From positions 1 to 43,813 of the forward strand of contig JANYKR010000114.1 of the NCBI GenBank assembly GCA_025358155.1: DNA of 43,813 nucleotides, read 5' to 3'. This stretch comes from Betaproteobacteria bacterium (GTDB lineage: Bacteria > Pseudomonadota > Gammaproteobacteria > Burkholderiales > Burkholderiaceae_C). The notes beneath the pieces are model-generated. The model searched no databases. It was not told the DNA's origin and saw nothing but the letters and a program-made list of their open reading frames with translations. The translations under genes and the position numbers were made by a program. Positions 26,026-34,420 of this stretch are shown in pieces. Positions within the stretch are counted from its first letter, which is position 1; each line of letters opens with the position of its first letter.

Positions 26026-27270
26026 ATGAAGCCGCAGATTGAAGCTGTGATCGATCAGGCCTTGCGCCGCCGCGCGCACCAGGTCATACCGGGGGGCATG
26101 TGGGGCCACCAGAATGCTGCGTCACTGCCGCCGGGCTATCCGCAGTTCTTTTCGCGCGCTGAGGGGTGCCGGGTCTGGGACGTCGACGGGCGGGAGTATG
26201 TTGACCTGATGTGCAGCTGGGGCCCGATCGTGCTCGGCCACCGTCACACAGCGGTGGATGCCGCCTACCAGCGGCAAGCCGCCGACGGCGTGTGCCTGAA
26301 CGGGCCGGCGCCGGTGTTGGTGGAACTGGCCGAGTTGCTGGTGGACCAGATTGCCCACGCCGACTGGGCGATGTTCCAGAAAAACGGCAGCGATGCCACC
26401 ACCACCTGCGTCACGCTGGCGCGCGCCGGCACCGGCCGCCGCAAGGTGCTGGTCGCGCGGGGGTCGTACCACGGCGCCGTGCCGTGGTGCTCGCCGTCGC
26501 TGGTGGGTGTGACCAGCGAAGACCGCGCCCATGTGATCACCTACGACTACAACGACATCGACAGTGTGCACGCCGCCGTGCAGCAGGCCGGCAACGATCT
26601 GGCGGCGATCATGGTCACCGCCTTCCGCCACGACATGGGGCGCGACCAGGAGATGCCCACGCTGGCATTTGCGCAAGCCTTGCGTGCGGCGGCGTCCCAG
26701 GCCGACGCTGCACTCATCGTCGACGATGTGCGCGCCGGCTTCCGGCTGCATGCCGGCGGCAGCTGGGAGTTGCTGGGCGTGCGGCCCGACCTCAGCAGCT
26801 TCAGCAAGGCCATTGCCAACGGCTATCCGCTGGCGGCAGTCACTGGCAATGAGCGGTTCCGCGAGGCGGCGTCCCGCCTGTACGTGACCGGCTCGTTCTG
26901 GTGTGAGGCACCGACCATGGCGGCGGCCGTGGCCACTCAGCGTGCGCTGAGCGCCGACGCCGCGATCGAACACATGACAGCCATGGGCCAGCGCCTGCGC
27001 GGCGGCCTGGACCGCCTGGCGCGGCAGGCCGGTGTCGGCCTGCGCCAGACCGGGCCGGTGCAGATGCCGATGGTCTTGTTTGACGACGATGCCGACAACG
27101 CCAAAGGCCGGGCATTCTGCTCGGCGGCCTTGCAGGCAGGCGCGTATTTCCACCCGCGCCACAACATGTTCCTGAGTGCCGCGCACCAGGCCGAGGACAT
27201 CGACCGCGCCTTGCTGGCGGCCGAAGCCGGCTTTGACGTGCTGGTCAAACTGGGCAAATCCACAGGCTGA
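26026..27270 (+). CDS. class III aminotransferase, glutamate-1-semialdehyde aminomutase-like
   Basis: A 414-aa PLP enzyme with AGGAG before the ATG. Fold type I landmarks are VWDVDGREYVDLMCSWGPIVLGH (residues 50-72), GSDATTTCVTLAR, the His of SYHGAVPW, D233 in IVDDVRAGFR (pyridine-nitrogen partner; the usual DEV reads DDV) and the PLP Lys K261 in SFSKAIANGYPLAA. It is shorter than many class III members and resembles HemL-type proteins, but its place at the end of an amide uptake cluster argues against a role in tetrapyrrole synthesis. It probably transaminates or isomerises an amino product released by the hydrolases upstream. Confidence 0.88.
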   Translation: MKPQIEAVIDQALRRRAHQVIPGGMWGHQNAASLPPGYPQFFSRAEGCRVWDVDGREYVDLMCSWGPIVLGHRHTAVDAAYQRQAADGVCLNGPAPVLVELAELLVDQIAHADWAMFQKNGSDATTTCVTLARAGTGRRKVLVARGSYHGAVPWCSPSLVGVTSEDRAHVITYDYNDIDSVHAAVQQAGNDLAAIMVTAFRHDMGRDQEMPTLAFAQALRAAASQADAALIVDDVRAGFRLHAGGSWELLGVRPDLSSFSKAIANGYPLAAVTGNERFREAASRLYVTGSFWCEAPTMAAAVATQRALSADAAIEHMTAMGQRLRGGLDRLARQAGVGLRQTGPVQMPMVLFDDDADNAKGRAFCSAALQAGAYFHPRHNMFLSAAHQAEDIDRALLAAEAGFDVLVKLGKSTG

Positions 27271-27278
27271 ACACACCC

Positions 27279-27297
27279 CACTGCCGGCGCCGCAGTG
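27279..27297. terminator. weak hairpin between convergent genes
   Basis: CACTGC and GCAGTG form a 6-bp stem around a 7-base GC loop, in the 61-bp gap between the aminotransferase stop and the YihY stop. No T-tract follows, so termination is only suggested. Confidence 0.3.
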
Positions 27298-27331
27298 CCA
27301 GCAGCAAACCCCAGACGCCAACTTGCCGGGC

Positions 27332-28219
27332 CTACGCCGCCTTGTCGCTTGGGGCCGCGCCACGACTGGAGCGCTCGAACTCCGCAATCACCTGGGCACC
27401 GAACAGCAGCAGCGTTGCGGCCAGCTCCAGGCTCAGCAGCATCGCAATCGCGGTGGTAAGTGAGCCGTAAACCGTGCCGATCTGCGACAAGGTTGCAAAG
27501 TACCAGACCAGCCCGTGGCGCGTGATCTCCCAACACACGGTCGCCACGATGGCCCCGATCACCGCATGGCGCAGTTGCAGCCGGCCCACTGGCATGACCA
27601 GGTACACCGAGGTCAGCACAAAAACCTCACCTGCCACACCCAGCAGGTACAGCAGCAGGCCGGACATGCCACTGAGTGACCATTCGCGCCCGAAGAGGTA
27701 CACGCTGTCCTGGCCGATGGTCTGCAGGCTGCCCGCCACCAGCGTGACCAGCAGCAAGCCGATGCCCAGGCACAGGATGTAGGCATAGGGCAGGGCTGCC
27801 GAGACCATGAAATGGCGGCGTCGAATCGCCACACGGTGGTGGAAGATGACACCCATCGCGCCTTCGAGCACCGTGAAGGCCAGCGAACTGAAAAACAACA
27901 TGGTGCCCAGCAGCACCCAGCCCACCACGTCGCGGTGACGCAGAAAGTCCGCCATCTCGGCGACGATCGCCGCCGCCTGCCCGGGCATCAGCCACTCCAG
28001 GTAGCGGCGCAAGGTCTGCAGCAATTCACCCTGGTCGATCACATGGGACAAGGCGACGACGCTCAGGATCAGCATCGGCACGATGGACAGCAGCGCGTAG
28101 TACGCCACCGCACCGGCCAGCAGCAGCCCCTGGTTGGCGCGGAACGCCCGCAACGATCGCAGCATGAAACGCCCCGGCTGGCGGAGCAGGCTGCTGGCAG
28201 TGGGGTCGGCCTGTGGCAT
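27332..28219 (-). CDS. YihY/BrkB-family inner-membrane protein
   Basis: A 295-aa polytopic membrane protein starting at MPQADPTASS. It has about six membrane segments and the family motifs LLAGAVAYYALLSIVPMLIL, FFSSLAFTVLEGAMGVIF, IGAIVATVCWEITRHG and YGSLTTAIAMLLSLELAATLLLFGAQV. The function of the family is unsettled; the old RNase BN label is known to be wrong. It is the last gene of a minus-strand run of lipid-related genes, 87 bases after the PAP2 gene. Confidence 0.9.
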   Translation of the reverse strand: MPQADPTASSLLRQPGRFMLRSLRAFRANQGLLLAGAVAYYALLSIVPMLILSVVALSHVIDQGELLQTLRRYLEWLMPGQAAAIVAEMADFLRHRDVVGWVLLGTMLFFSSLAFTVLEGAMGVIFHHRVAIRRRHFMVSAALPYAYILCLGIGLLLVTLVAGSLQTIGQDSVYLFGREWSLSGMSGLLLYLLGVAGEVFVLTSVYLVMPVGRLQLRHAVIGAIVATVCWEITRHGLVWYFATLSQIGTVYGSLTTAIAMLLSLELAATLLLFGAQVIAEFERSSRGAAPSDKAA

Positions 28220-28306
28220 GGGCGGTCTCGCAGCAGGAAAGAGAAGGGATGGGCCGGCGCTACGACAGCTTGCGCGACCTGTGATCCGACGCAAGCCGGG
28301 GAGGCA

Positions 28307-29131
28307 TCAACCTGGCAGCCGAGGCGAGCGCATCAGCCGCCAGCGCTGGCTCGACCCAACGCCCAGGACGCAGACCATCAACCAGGCCGTGCCGGAGGCA
28401 AAGCCCGCCACCACGTCGCTGGCAAAGTGCACCTGCAAAAACACACGGCTGCAGCCGACGGCAAAGACCAACGCCGTGGCGCTCAACACCGCCGGCAGGT
28501 GCCAGACCGGGGGCAGGGAGCGCAGCATCACATAGGCCAGCATGCCGTAGGCCACCGTTGCGCCCGAGGTATGGCCGCTCGGGAAGCTCCAGCCCAGCGC
28601 CGCGACCAGGCCGTGGTCGTGCACCGGGCGCACCCGCTCGAAAATCCGCTTGAGCATCGGGTTCAGCAGCGCGTTGCCGCCCAGCGCCAGCACCCAACCC
28701 AGCGCCAGGCTGCGCTGGCCGCGCCGCCACAGCCACGCCGCAACGGCCATGCCCAACAGCGTCAGCACCAGTGGGTCCCCCAGGTGCGTGAGCACCGCAA
28801 ACACCTGCAAGGTGCCGGCAGCGACATGCACACGGATCGAGGCCGTCAAGGCGGCGTCGGCCAGGGCCATGGCGCCGCCTGTGCCGAGTTGCTCGGCGAT
28901 TTCGGCAAAGACAGCGGCTGCGGCAAGCAAGATGGCAAACCCGGCGGCAATGTTCAACAGCAGCAGAGCAGGCGGCGCCAAGGCGTCGGGTGTGCGGCGC
29001 AGCACCTGCTGATGCCAGGCCCAGGCGATACCGGCCATCAGCAGCAACAGCGCACACAGCAACCCGCCGAACACCACCAACGCATGGGCACCCACCGCAT
29101 CGGCCAGCGCGGGCCAGGTTTCAGGCTTCAT
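28307..29131 (-). CDS. PAP2-family membrane phosphatase
   Basis: A 274-aa membrane phosphatase starting at MKPETWPAL. The three acid-phosphatase motifs are all present: KRIFERVRP, FPSGHTSG and SRVFLQVHFASD, with the catalytic His residues in the second and third. About six membrane segments surround them. Likely substrates are phosphatidate, phosphatidylglycerophosphate or undecaprenyl pyrophosphate at the outer face of the inner membrane. The start overlaps the metallophosphoesterase stop as ATGA. Confidence 0.9.
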   Translation of the reverse strand: MKPETWPALADAVGAHALVVFGGLLCALLLLMAGIAWAWHQQVLRRTPDALAPPALLLLNIAAGFAILLAAAAVFAEIAEQLGTGGAMALADAALTASIRVHVAAGTLQVFAVLTHLGDPLVLTLLGMAVAAWLWRRGQRSLALGWVLALGGNALLNPMLKRIFERVRPVHDHGLVAALGWSFPSGHTSGATVAYGMLAYVMLRSLPPVWHLPAVLSATALVFAVGCSRVFLQVHFASDVVAGFASGTAWLMVCVLGVGSSQRWRLMRSPRLPG

Positions 29132-29970
29132 GCTGCCTGCCGTGGCGGCAGCCGGTGCACCGACACACACTCGAATCGCCGCGCCGCCGGGACATGGTCC
29201 CAGCGCTCGATCTGCACGGCCTGTGCTGCGGCAGCGCCCTCAGGCCCCACGGTGCCGGCACCGGCGCCGATGCGGATCAGGTTCACCGAGTTGCCGGCAT
29301 CCGACCGCACGCGCTCGCTGACGGCCGTGCCGGCCTGCACCGCCCACATCCGCCATGGCACATCGACCCCGTCTGGGTGCAGTGGCAACACAAAAGGCAG
29401 GTGGATGTGGCCGCCCAGCACCAGGTCCACACCGGCGGCCGACCATCGCCTCAGCGCCACGTCCCGACCGTGCAGCAGGTTGTGCACATCCTGCGGCCGC
29501 GACACCGCCACCGGCTGGTGCACCACCACGATGCGCCATTGCGCTGCCGGGGCCTGCTCGCAGCGCCGGGCCACGCGCTCGATCTGCGCTGCACTGAGCT
29601 CACCGTCAGCATGGCGCCAGCGCCGTGTGGTGTTGAGTGCGAGCACCAGCACCTCGGGATTCTCGAACTGCGGTTCGAGCTGCCGGCCAAAGGCTTGCGC
29701 ATAACGTGCATAAGGCCACAGCAAGCGCGCGGCCAGGTTGAACAGCGGAATGTCATGGTTGCCCGGTATCGCCACCAGCGCCGGCACATTGAGCCGGTCT
29801 ACAAACTGGCGCGCTGCGGCAAACTGGGCCCGCGTGGCGCGTTGCGTGATATCGCCCGAGAGCAGCATCACGTCGGGCCGCTGCTGGCGCACCAGATCCT
29901 CCAGTGCTGCGACCACCGGCGCACGCTCGGTGCCGAAGTGCGGGTCCGAGACCTGCAGCAGCAAGCTCAT
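29128..29970 (-). CDS. calcineurin-like metallophosphoesterase
   Basis: A 280-aa protein starting at MSLLLQVSD. The metal-binding set is complete: D and H in QVSDPHFG, GD in LLSGDITQ, GNHD in IPGNHDIPL, His in VVVHQPVAV and GGHIH in VLGGHIHLPF. It resembles the cyclic-nucleotide/DNA-repair-exonuclease-like branch of the family. Overlaps of the ATGA type on both sides tie it to the lipid-kinase and PAP2 genes, so a phospholipid or nucleotide-lipid phosphoester is a reasonable substrate guess. No membrane segment is seen. Confidence 0.88.
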   Translation of the reverse strand: MSLLLQVSDPHFGTERAPVVAALEDLVRQQRPDVMLLSGDITQRATRAQFAAARQFVDRLNVPALVAIPGNHDIPLFNLAARLLWPYARYAQAFGRQLEPQFENPEVLVLALNTTRRWRHADGELSAAQIERVARRCEQAPAAQWRIVVVHQPVAVSRPQDVHNLLHGRDVALRRWSAAGVDLVLGGHIHLPFVLPLHPDGVDVPWRMWAVQAGTAVSERVRSDAGNSVNLIRIGAGAGTVGPEGAAAAQAVQIERWDHVPAARRFECVSVHRLPPRQAA

Positions 29971-30929
29971 GGCGCAGCGCGCTCCGGTGCCGGTGTGTCG
30001 GGGCGGATCAGCCACAAGGGCTCAGGGGCGACCGCAAACTCAAGCGGCATCGACAGCCAGCAAATCTCGCCATCGGTCGCTACCTTGACGCGGCGGGCAC
30101 CAAAAGTGCGCGCCGAGTGCACGTTCATGCGCCGACACGGGATGCTGATCACCTGGTCGGCGTCGCCCAGCTTGCCGAAAGCGCCGCGCAGCAGCAGCGC
30201 CAGCATGGCCAGGCGCGACACCGGGCGCAGCATGAGGGCCGCCAGCGCGCCGCCGTCGATGTCCTTGGCCAGCGCAAACCCGAGCTGCTCCATCTGCAGC
30301 GCGTTGTTGCCGACAAACAGCGTAGGGGTGCGCACATCGCGAACCTGGCCCTGCACCTCGATGCGCAGGCGCAGGCTGCGGTAGCCGCGCAGCAGGGTCA
30401 CCAGCCCGGCGCCAAAGGCCACCAGCCGGCTGCGTCCCAACTGCTGCTTCCAGCCTTCGCGGTCTTCCAGCAACTTGGGGTACAGCCCCAGGCTGGCGTT
30501 GACCAGAAACACCCGTCCGTTCACCTGGCCCACCTGGACGGGCCGCGCGCTGGCGTGCAGCAACACCTGCATGGCCTGCGCCGTGTCGGCCGGAATGCCG
30601 TGGGTGCGGCTGAAGTAATTGAAGGTGCCTTGCGGCAGCACGCCATAGGCGCAACCGCTGCCCAGCACGGCCTGCGCCACCGCGTTCAAGGTGCCGTCAC
30701 CGCCCGCTGCGACAACCACACCTTGCGCCTCTTGCGCGCGCCGCACCGCCTCACGCGCCAGCGCAGGCAGCTCGCCGGGGTCGCCGACGTTGATCAACTC
30801 AAAGGCCCGCCCGGCGGCATGGCAGGCCCGCTGGATGGCCGCGCGCGCGCCGTCTTCATCACCCGACGAGCCCGAGCCCAGGTTGAAGACGATGAACAAG
30901 GGCCCGCTGGTCGGCGGTGGGTTCAACAC
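29967..30929 (-). CDS. diacylglycerol/lipid kinase family protein
   Basis: A 320-aa protein starting at GTG. The DAGK catalytic motif VVAAGGDGTLNAVAQAVL lies near residue 70, followed by GVLPQGTFNYFSR, VNASLGLYPKLLEDRE and the C-terminal VKVATDGEICWL that matches the DGE motif of the family. It should phosphorylate a lipid (diacylglycerol, ceramide or sphingosine-like) at the inner membrane. It is the first gene of a coupled run whose next members are a metallophosphoesterase and a PAP2 phosphatase. Confidence 0.88.
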   Translation of the reverse strand: MLNPPPTSGPLFIVFNLGSGSSGDEDGARAAIQRACHAAGRAFELINVGDPGELPALAREAVRRAQEAQGVVVAAGGDGTLNAVAQAVLGSGCAYGVLPQGTFNYFSRTHGIPADTAQAMQVLLHASARPVQVGQVNGRVFLVNASLGLYPKLLEDREGWKQQLGRSRLVAFGAGLVTLLRGYRSLRLRIEVQGQVRDVRTPTLFVGNNALQMEQLGFALAKDIDGGALAALMLRPVSRLAMLALLLRGAFGKLGDADQVISIPCRRMNVHSARTFGARRVKVATDGEICWLSMPLEFAVAPEPLWLIRPDTPAPERAAP

Positions 30930-30971
30930 GGTGGCATCCCGGCGCTGCGCCAGTTGGCGGTCATCGCGCGG

Positions 30972-31481
30972 TCAAGGCGCAAGGGGGATCGGCGTGCCGC
31001 GGTCCACGGCCACCGCAGTGATGCTGTTTTGCGGTGAGCCCTCGATAACCCGGTCTGAGTAGGTCAGGTAGATGAGCGTGTTGCGCGGTGCATCCACCAG
31101 GCGCACCACCCGCAACTTCTTGAAGACCAGCGAGATGCGCTCGCTGTACATCTCGTCCTGTTTTGGCAGCGCCTTGGGAAAGCTGATGGGGCCCGTCTGG
31201 CGACAGGCGATCGAGGCCTCGGATTTGTCTTCGGCCAGCCCGAGCCCACCTTTGATGCCGCCGGTCTTGGCGCGCGACACATAGCAGGTGACGCCGTGCA
31301 CCTTGGGGTCATCATAGGCATCGATGACGATCTTGTGGTCAGGGCCGATGAGCTTGAATACCGTGTCCACCTCGCCGACACGTTGGGCGGCGCACGGCAA
31401 CGCCAGCGCCAGGGCCGCCACACAGAACGCCAGGCGGGCGGCGGGGCAAGCGCGGTTTCGGTTCGAGTCAGCAGGGGTCAT
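30972..31481 (-). CDS. creA: CreA family protein, exported
   Basis: A 169-aa protein starting at [10 protein letters not shown] signal peptide is visible ([17 protein letters not shown]). The mature part has the family sequence [42 protein letters not shown] (split over residues 35-75), then [18 protein letters not shown] and [17 protein letters not shown]. CreA is a conserved small periplasmic protein of unknown function. It lies 42 bases upstream of the lipid-kinase gene on the same strand and may share its transcript. Confidence 0.9.
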   Translation of the reverse strand: MTPADSNRNRACPAARLAFCVAALALALPCAAQRVGEVDTVFKLIGPDHKIVIDAYDDPKVHGVTCYVSRAKTGGIKGGLGLAEDKSEASIACRQTGPISFPKALPKQDEMYSERISLVFKKLRVVRLVDAPRNTLIYLTYSDRVIEGSPQNSITAVAVDRGTPIPLAP

Positions 31482-31610
31482 GGGAGTCCAGAACGGTATG
31501 AGTCCAGCCTCGTTCGCTGCATTGCTCAAGTCAGCAGATCGGGTTTCATGGGGTCGGCCTTCTTGGCGGGGCAGGTGTCGGGCCATCACGCCTGCGCTCT
31601 GCAAGCAGCT

Positions 31611-31638
31611 GGCAATCGGCAACTGGCAATTGGCAATT
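31611..31638. repeat. 7-bp tandem repeat GGCAAYT, four copies
   Basis: GGCAATC, GGCAACT, GGCAATT, GGCAATT in a row, followed by GGC. It is in the creA/stress-protein divergent region. Confidence 0.8.
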
Positions 31639-31803
31639 GGCGCCCTGTACGCTCCAGAGCCCCGCCGAAACGGCGTGGCAATCCGATCATGCCTCGGGCG
31701 GCGAGTCCTCCGGTCAATGCAGCAATGAAATGGCTTTTGTCCTACAGACGCCAGCCCTGTGTTGGCAGAACCTGCGTGGCAGTGTGTCTCTGCAATGCAG
31801 GTG

Positions 31804-31831
31804 ACACGCACACGCACACGCACACGCACAC
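31804..31831. repeat. (ACACGC) hexanucleotide array just upstream of a start codon
   Basis: Four full ACACGC units plus ACAC. The array ends one base before the CGGAG ribosome binding site of the gene starting at 31844, so copy number would change spacing of upstream control elements but not the frame. Confidence 0.85.
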
Positions 31832-31843
31832 CGGAGACATGCC

Positions 31844-32374
31844 ATGACAGCGACCCCCCATCCCAACCGTCAATCTCTGTGGAGCGACATCAAGGATTGC
31901 AAGTTTGCGATGTTCACCACCCGACATCCCAACGGACACCTGCATTCACGGCCGATGACGATGCAGAACACCGCGCTGGAGGCCGACGACAGTCTCTGGT
32001 TCTTCATGTCCAGAAAGAGTGACCCCGTTGCCGACCTGGCTACCGAGCCCTCGGTCAACGTCGCCTACTCGCCGCAGGGCGATGCCTGCTGGATCTCGGT
32101 CACCGGTACGGCCCGGGTCGTGGAGGATGGCGCCAAAGCCAAGTCCTTGTGGAGCGGGGCTGCAAACGCCTGGTTCTCCGGTGGCCCGACCGACCCTGAT
32201 CTCGCCCTCGTCCAGGTGCAGATCGTTCATGCAAGCAAATGGGAGACCGGCGCCGAAGCCGGCACTCGACCGGCGTTGCGCAGCGGCGACGTCGGTGTCC
32301 GCCCGCCGATTCACCTGCCGACCGAGACCACGCCGGCGAGCGAAAACGCGGCCTTGATGTTTGAGCGGTCCTGA
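31844..32374 (+). CDS. pyridoxamine 5'-phosphate oxidase-fold general stress protein
   Basis: A 176-aa protein with GGAG eight bases before the ATG. The split-barrel flavin-binding fold shows as [59 protein letters not shown] and [18 protein letters not shown]. This pattern matches the general-stress-protein 26 group rather than true PdxH. It probably binds FMN or a related cofactor. The last 30 residues are a polar tail. It is followed 60 bases later by cardiolipin synthase. Confidence 0.88.
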   Translation: MTATPHPNRQSLWSDIKDCKFAMFTTRHPNGHLHSRPMTMQNTALEADDSLWFFMSRKSDPVADLATEPSVNVAYSPQGDACWISVTGTARVVEDGAKAKSLWSGAANAWFSGGPTDPDLALVQVQIVHASKWETGAEAGTRPALRSGDVGVRPPIHLPTETTPASENAALMFERS

Positions 32375-32434
32375 CGGCTCCAGCAGCATCGTCCGGGCAC
32401 CGGGTGTCCGGTCTACCGCCTCGCGCTGAGTAGC

Positions 32435-33733
32435 GTGACAAAGAAGCCCGCCGTGTTGAACCGACGCCCGATCATGATCGCCGCCATCGCTGGGGTGGTG
32501 ACCCTGATGGCTGCCGTGGTGGCGGTCAATTTCATCGGCAACGAAAAGAAGATCGAGCGGCACGTCGAGCGTCTTTATGGGCTCGACGATCCGCGCTTTC
32601 AACAAGAGCTGGGTGTGATGCTCGGGCCGCCATTTGTCGCCGGCAATGGGCTACGTGTGCTGCGGAACGGTGATGAAATTTTTCCGGCAATGCTGCAAGC
32701 GATCCGTGCCGCAAAGACGACGATCACCTTCGAGAGCTACATCTACTGGGCGGGCGACACAGGTCGCGAATTTGCGCAGGCATTGGCCGAACGTGCACGC
32801 AGCGGCGTCAAAGTTCATGTGCTGCTCGACTGGGTTGGCAGCGCCAAGATGGACGGCGCACTTCTCGACACGATGAAGTCGGCTGGCGTGCAGATTCACA
32901 AGTTCCACCCGCCGCACTGGTCGCACCTGGGCCGCCTCAACAACCGCACGCACCGCAAGCTGCTGGTCATAGATGGCCGCATCGGCTTTACCGGCGGCGT
33001 GGGTATCGCACCGCTGTGGACTGGCAATGCGCAGGACCCCGATCACTGGCGCGACACACACTTCCAGGTCGAGGGCCCGGTGGTGGCACAGATGCAGGCC
33101 GTATTTCTCGACAACTGGATCAAGGTCAGCGGCGAGGTGCTGCACGGCGCGGCCTACTTTCCGCCGCTGACACCGGCCGGCGCCGGCCTGGCGCAAATGT
33201 TCAGCAGTTCGCCCAGCGGTGGCAGTGAAAGCATGCAGCTGATGTACCTGCTTGCCATCACGGCGGCAACGCGCTCGATCGACCTCTCGGCCGCCTATTT
33301 TGTCCCTGATGGGTTGACCTCCGACGCGCTCGTCGCCGCGATGAAACGCGGCGTCAAGCTGCGCATCGTTGTGCCCGGCCCCCACATCGACAGCGAAACT
33401 GTACGCAGCGCATCAAGGGCGCGCTGGGGCGATCTGCTCGCCGCTGGCGCGCAGATCGCCGAGTACCAGCCGACGATGTACCACTGCAAGGTCATGGTGG
33501 TCGACGGGCTGCTGGTCTCGGTGGGATCGACCAACTTTGACAACCGCTCGTTTCGACTCAACGACGAGGCCACGCTCAATGTGCTGGATACCGAATTTGC
33601 AGCGCAGCAGACCCGAATCTTCGACGATGACCTCAAGCACGCCCGCCTGGTCGGCTTGGCCGAATGGCGTGCGCGGCCTTGGCGTGAGCGCCTGGCCGAA
33701 CGCTTCGCCTCGATGCTCGGCTCGCAACTTTGA
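32435..33733 (+). CDS. cls: cardiolipin synthase, phospholipase D family
   Basis: A 432-aa membrane-anchored enzyme from a GTG start. A membrane segment at about 13-33 precedes two PLD domains with both HKD motifs intact: H173/K175/D180 in HRKLLVIDG and H350/K352/D357 in HCKVMVVDG, each followed by the GSTN- or GG-type strand. It would join two phosphatidylglycerols or related lipids into cardiolipin at the inner membrane. The neighbouring minus-strand lipid kinase and PAP2 genes fit a phospholipid theme. Confidence 0.9.
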   Translation: MTKKPAVLNRRPIMIAAIAGVVTLMAAVVAVNFIGNEKKIERHVERLYGLDDPRFQQELGVMLGPPFVAGNGLRVLRNGDEIFPAMLQAIRAAKTTITFESYIYWAGDTGREFAQALAERARSGVKVHVLLDWVGSAKMDGALLDTMKSAGVQIHKFHPPHWSHLGRLNNRTHRKLLVIDGRIGFTGGVGIAPLWTGNAQDPDHWRDTHFQVEGPVVAQMQAVFLDNWIKVSGEVLHGAAYFPPLTPAGAGLAQMFSSSPSGGSESMQLMYLLAITAATRSIDLSAAYFVPDGLTSDALVAAMKRGVKLRIVVPGPHIDSETVRSASRARWGDLLAAGAQIAEYQPTMYHCKVMVVDGLLVSVGSTNFDNRSFRLNDEATLNVLDTEFAAQQTRIFDDDLKHARLVGLAEWRARPWRERLAERFASMLGSQL

Positions 33734-33763
33734 GCCCCGCAGCGGCGCGCCAGCGTCAAGCAC

Positions 33764-34264
33764 TCAGCGTTTCTTCGCCAGCAGTTCCTGCTTGCGAGCG
33801 GCCATGCGGACGCCAAGCTCGACCAGGTCGAGCGACGAGGCCTTGGCCTTCACGAACATCTCGGCCTGCTCTTCCTTGACGTGATGCTTGACGTACTCGG
33901 ACAACACCTTGACCTTGGCGTCGTACATCTCACCGTCGGGCTCGACGCCTTCGAGCTGGGCAATCAGGCTCTTGACACCGGCGTGTTCGACATTGGCCTC
34001 GGGCACCAGGAGCTTGTCCTTCAAGGCGGCCTTGAAGGCCGGGTAGAAAATTTCCTCTTCGATCTGGGCATGCACGCTCAGTGCGGTGCAAAGCTCTGCC
34101 ACCAGTGCTTTCTTGTTGGTGACCGACCGGGTCGACTCGAACTCAGCAAACAACTGGCTGACCGCCTCATGGTCGGCCTTGAGCAAGGCGATGGCGTCCT
34201 TGGCAGTGGCGGCGGTATGGGTGGCAGTGGGGCTCTTGGCGGTGGGGGTCTTGGCGGTGGTCAT
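33764..34264 (-). CDS. hemerythrin HHE domain protein
   Basis: A 166-aa protein starting at MTTAKTPTAK. After a Thr/Ala/Pro-rich leader of about 20 residues comes the four-helix metal-binding fold: LLKADHEAVSQLFAEFE, LSVHAQIEEEIFYPAF, NVEHAGVKSLIAQLE and YVKHHVKEEQAEMFVKAK, which supply the His/Glu ligands of a di-iron site. It could sense or bind O2, NO or act in stress defence. Cotranscription with the 24-aa membrane peptide and the membrane protein upstream is likely. Confidence 0.88.
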   Translation of the reverse strand: MTTAKTPTAKSPTATHTAATAKDAIALLKADHEAVSQLFAEFESTRSVTNKKALVAELCTALSVHAQIEEEIFYPAFKAALKDKLLVPEANVEHAGVKSLIAQLEGVEPDGEMYDAKVKVLSEYVKHHVKEEQAEMFVKAKASSLDLVELGVRMAARKQELLAKKR

Positions 34265-34300
34265 GGGGTGTCCTGGCGCGGGGTGGAGGGGGGCGTGCAA

Positions 34301-34375
34301 TCAATGCACGAAGAGCGCGATCAAAATGATGATCGGGATGGGAATGCCGAGAAACAGCAACAGCAGTGAACGCAT
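34301..34375 (-). CDS. 24-aa membrane peptide
   Basis: The peptide begins MRSLLLLFLGIPIPI and ends in ILIALFVH. It is almost wholly hydrophobic, enough for one membrane pass, with an Arg at the N-terminus. GGAG lies six bases before the ATG at 34375, and the stop at 34301 is followed after 36 bases by the hemerythrin gene. Very short proteins of this look (RxLLL-GxPIPIII) recur in proteobacteria to my recollection. Its function is unknown. The strong ribosome binding site and unbroken hydrophobic pattern support a real gene. Confidence 0.65.
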   Translation of the reverse strand: MRSLLLLFLGIPIPIIILIALFVH

Positions 34376-34420
34376 GGCGAACTCCGTGGGATTGTTGAAG
34401 GGAAGGGGCGCTGCGGCGGC

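Larger units (their letters stand above)
31482..31843. other. 362-bp divergent intergenic region with two short repeat arrays
   Basis: The starts of creA (minus) and the stress-protein gene (plus) face apart here. No gene is apparent. A heptanucleotide array lies at 31611-31638 and a hexanucleotide array at 31804-31831. No clear -10/-35 pair could be fixed for either direction. Confidence 0.6.

Noticed and set aside
26026-27270. hemL (glutamate-1-semialdehyde aminomutase) as the identity of the PLP enzyme
   Set aside because: Sequence resemblance is only at family level and the gene sits in a transport and amide-hydrolysis cluster, so I did not give the symbol.
27812-30384. Two long plus-strand frames across the YihY, PAP2, phosphoesterase and kinase genes
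   Set aside because: Gln/His/Arg-rich antisense sequence. The minus-strand genes show complete catalytic motifs.
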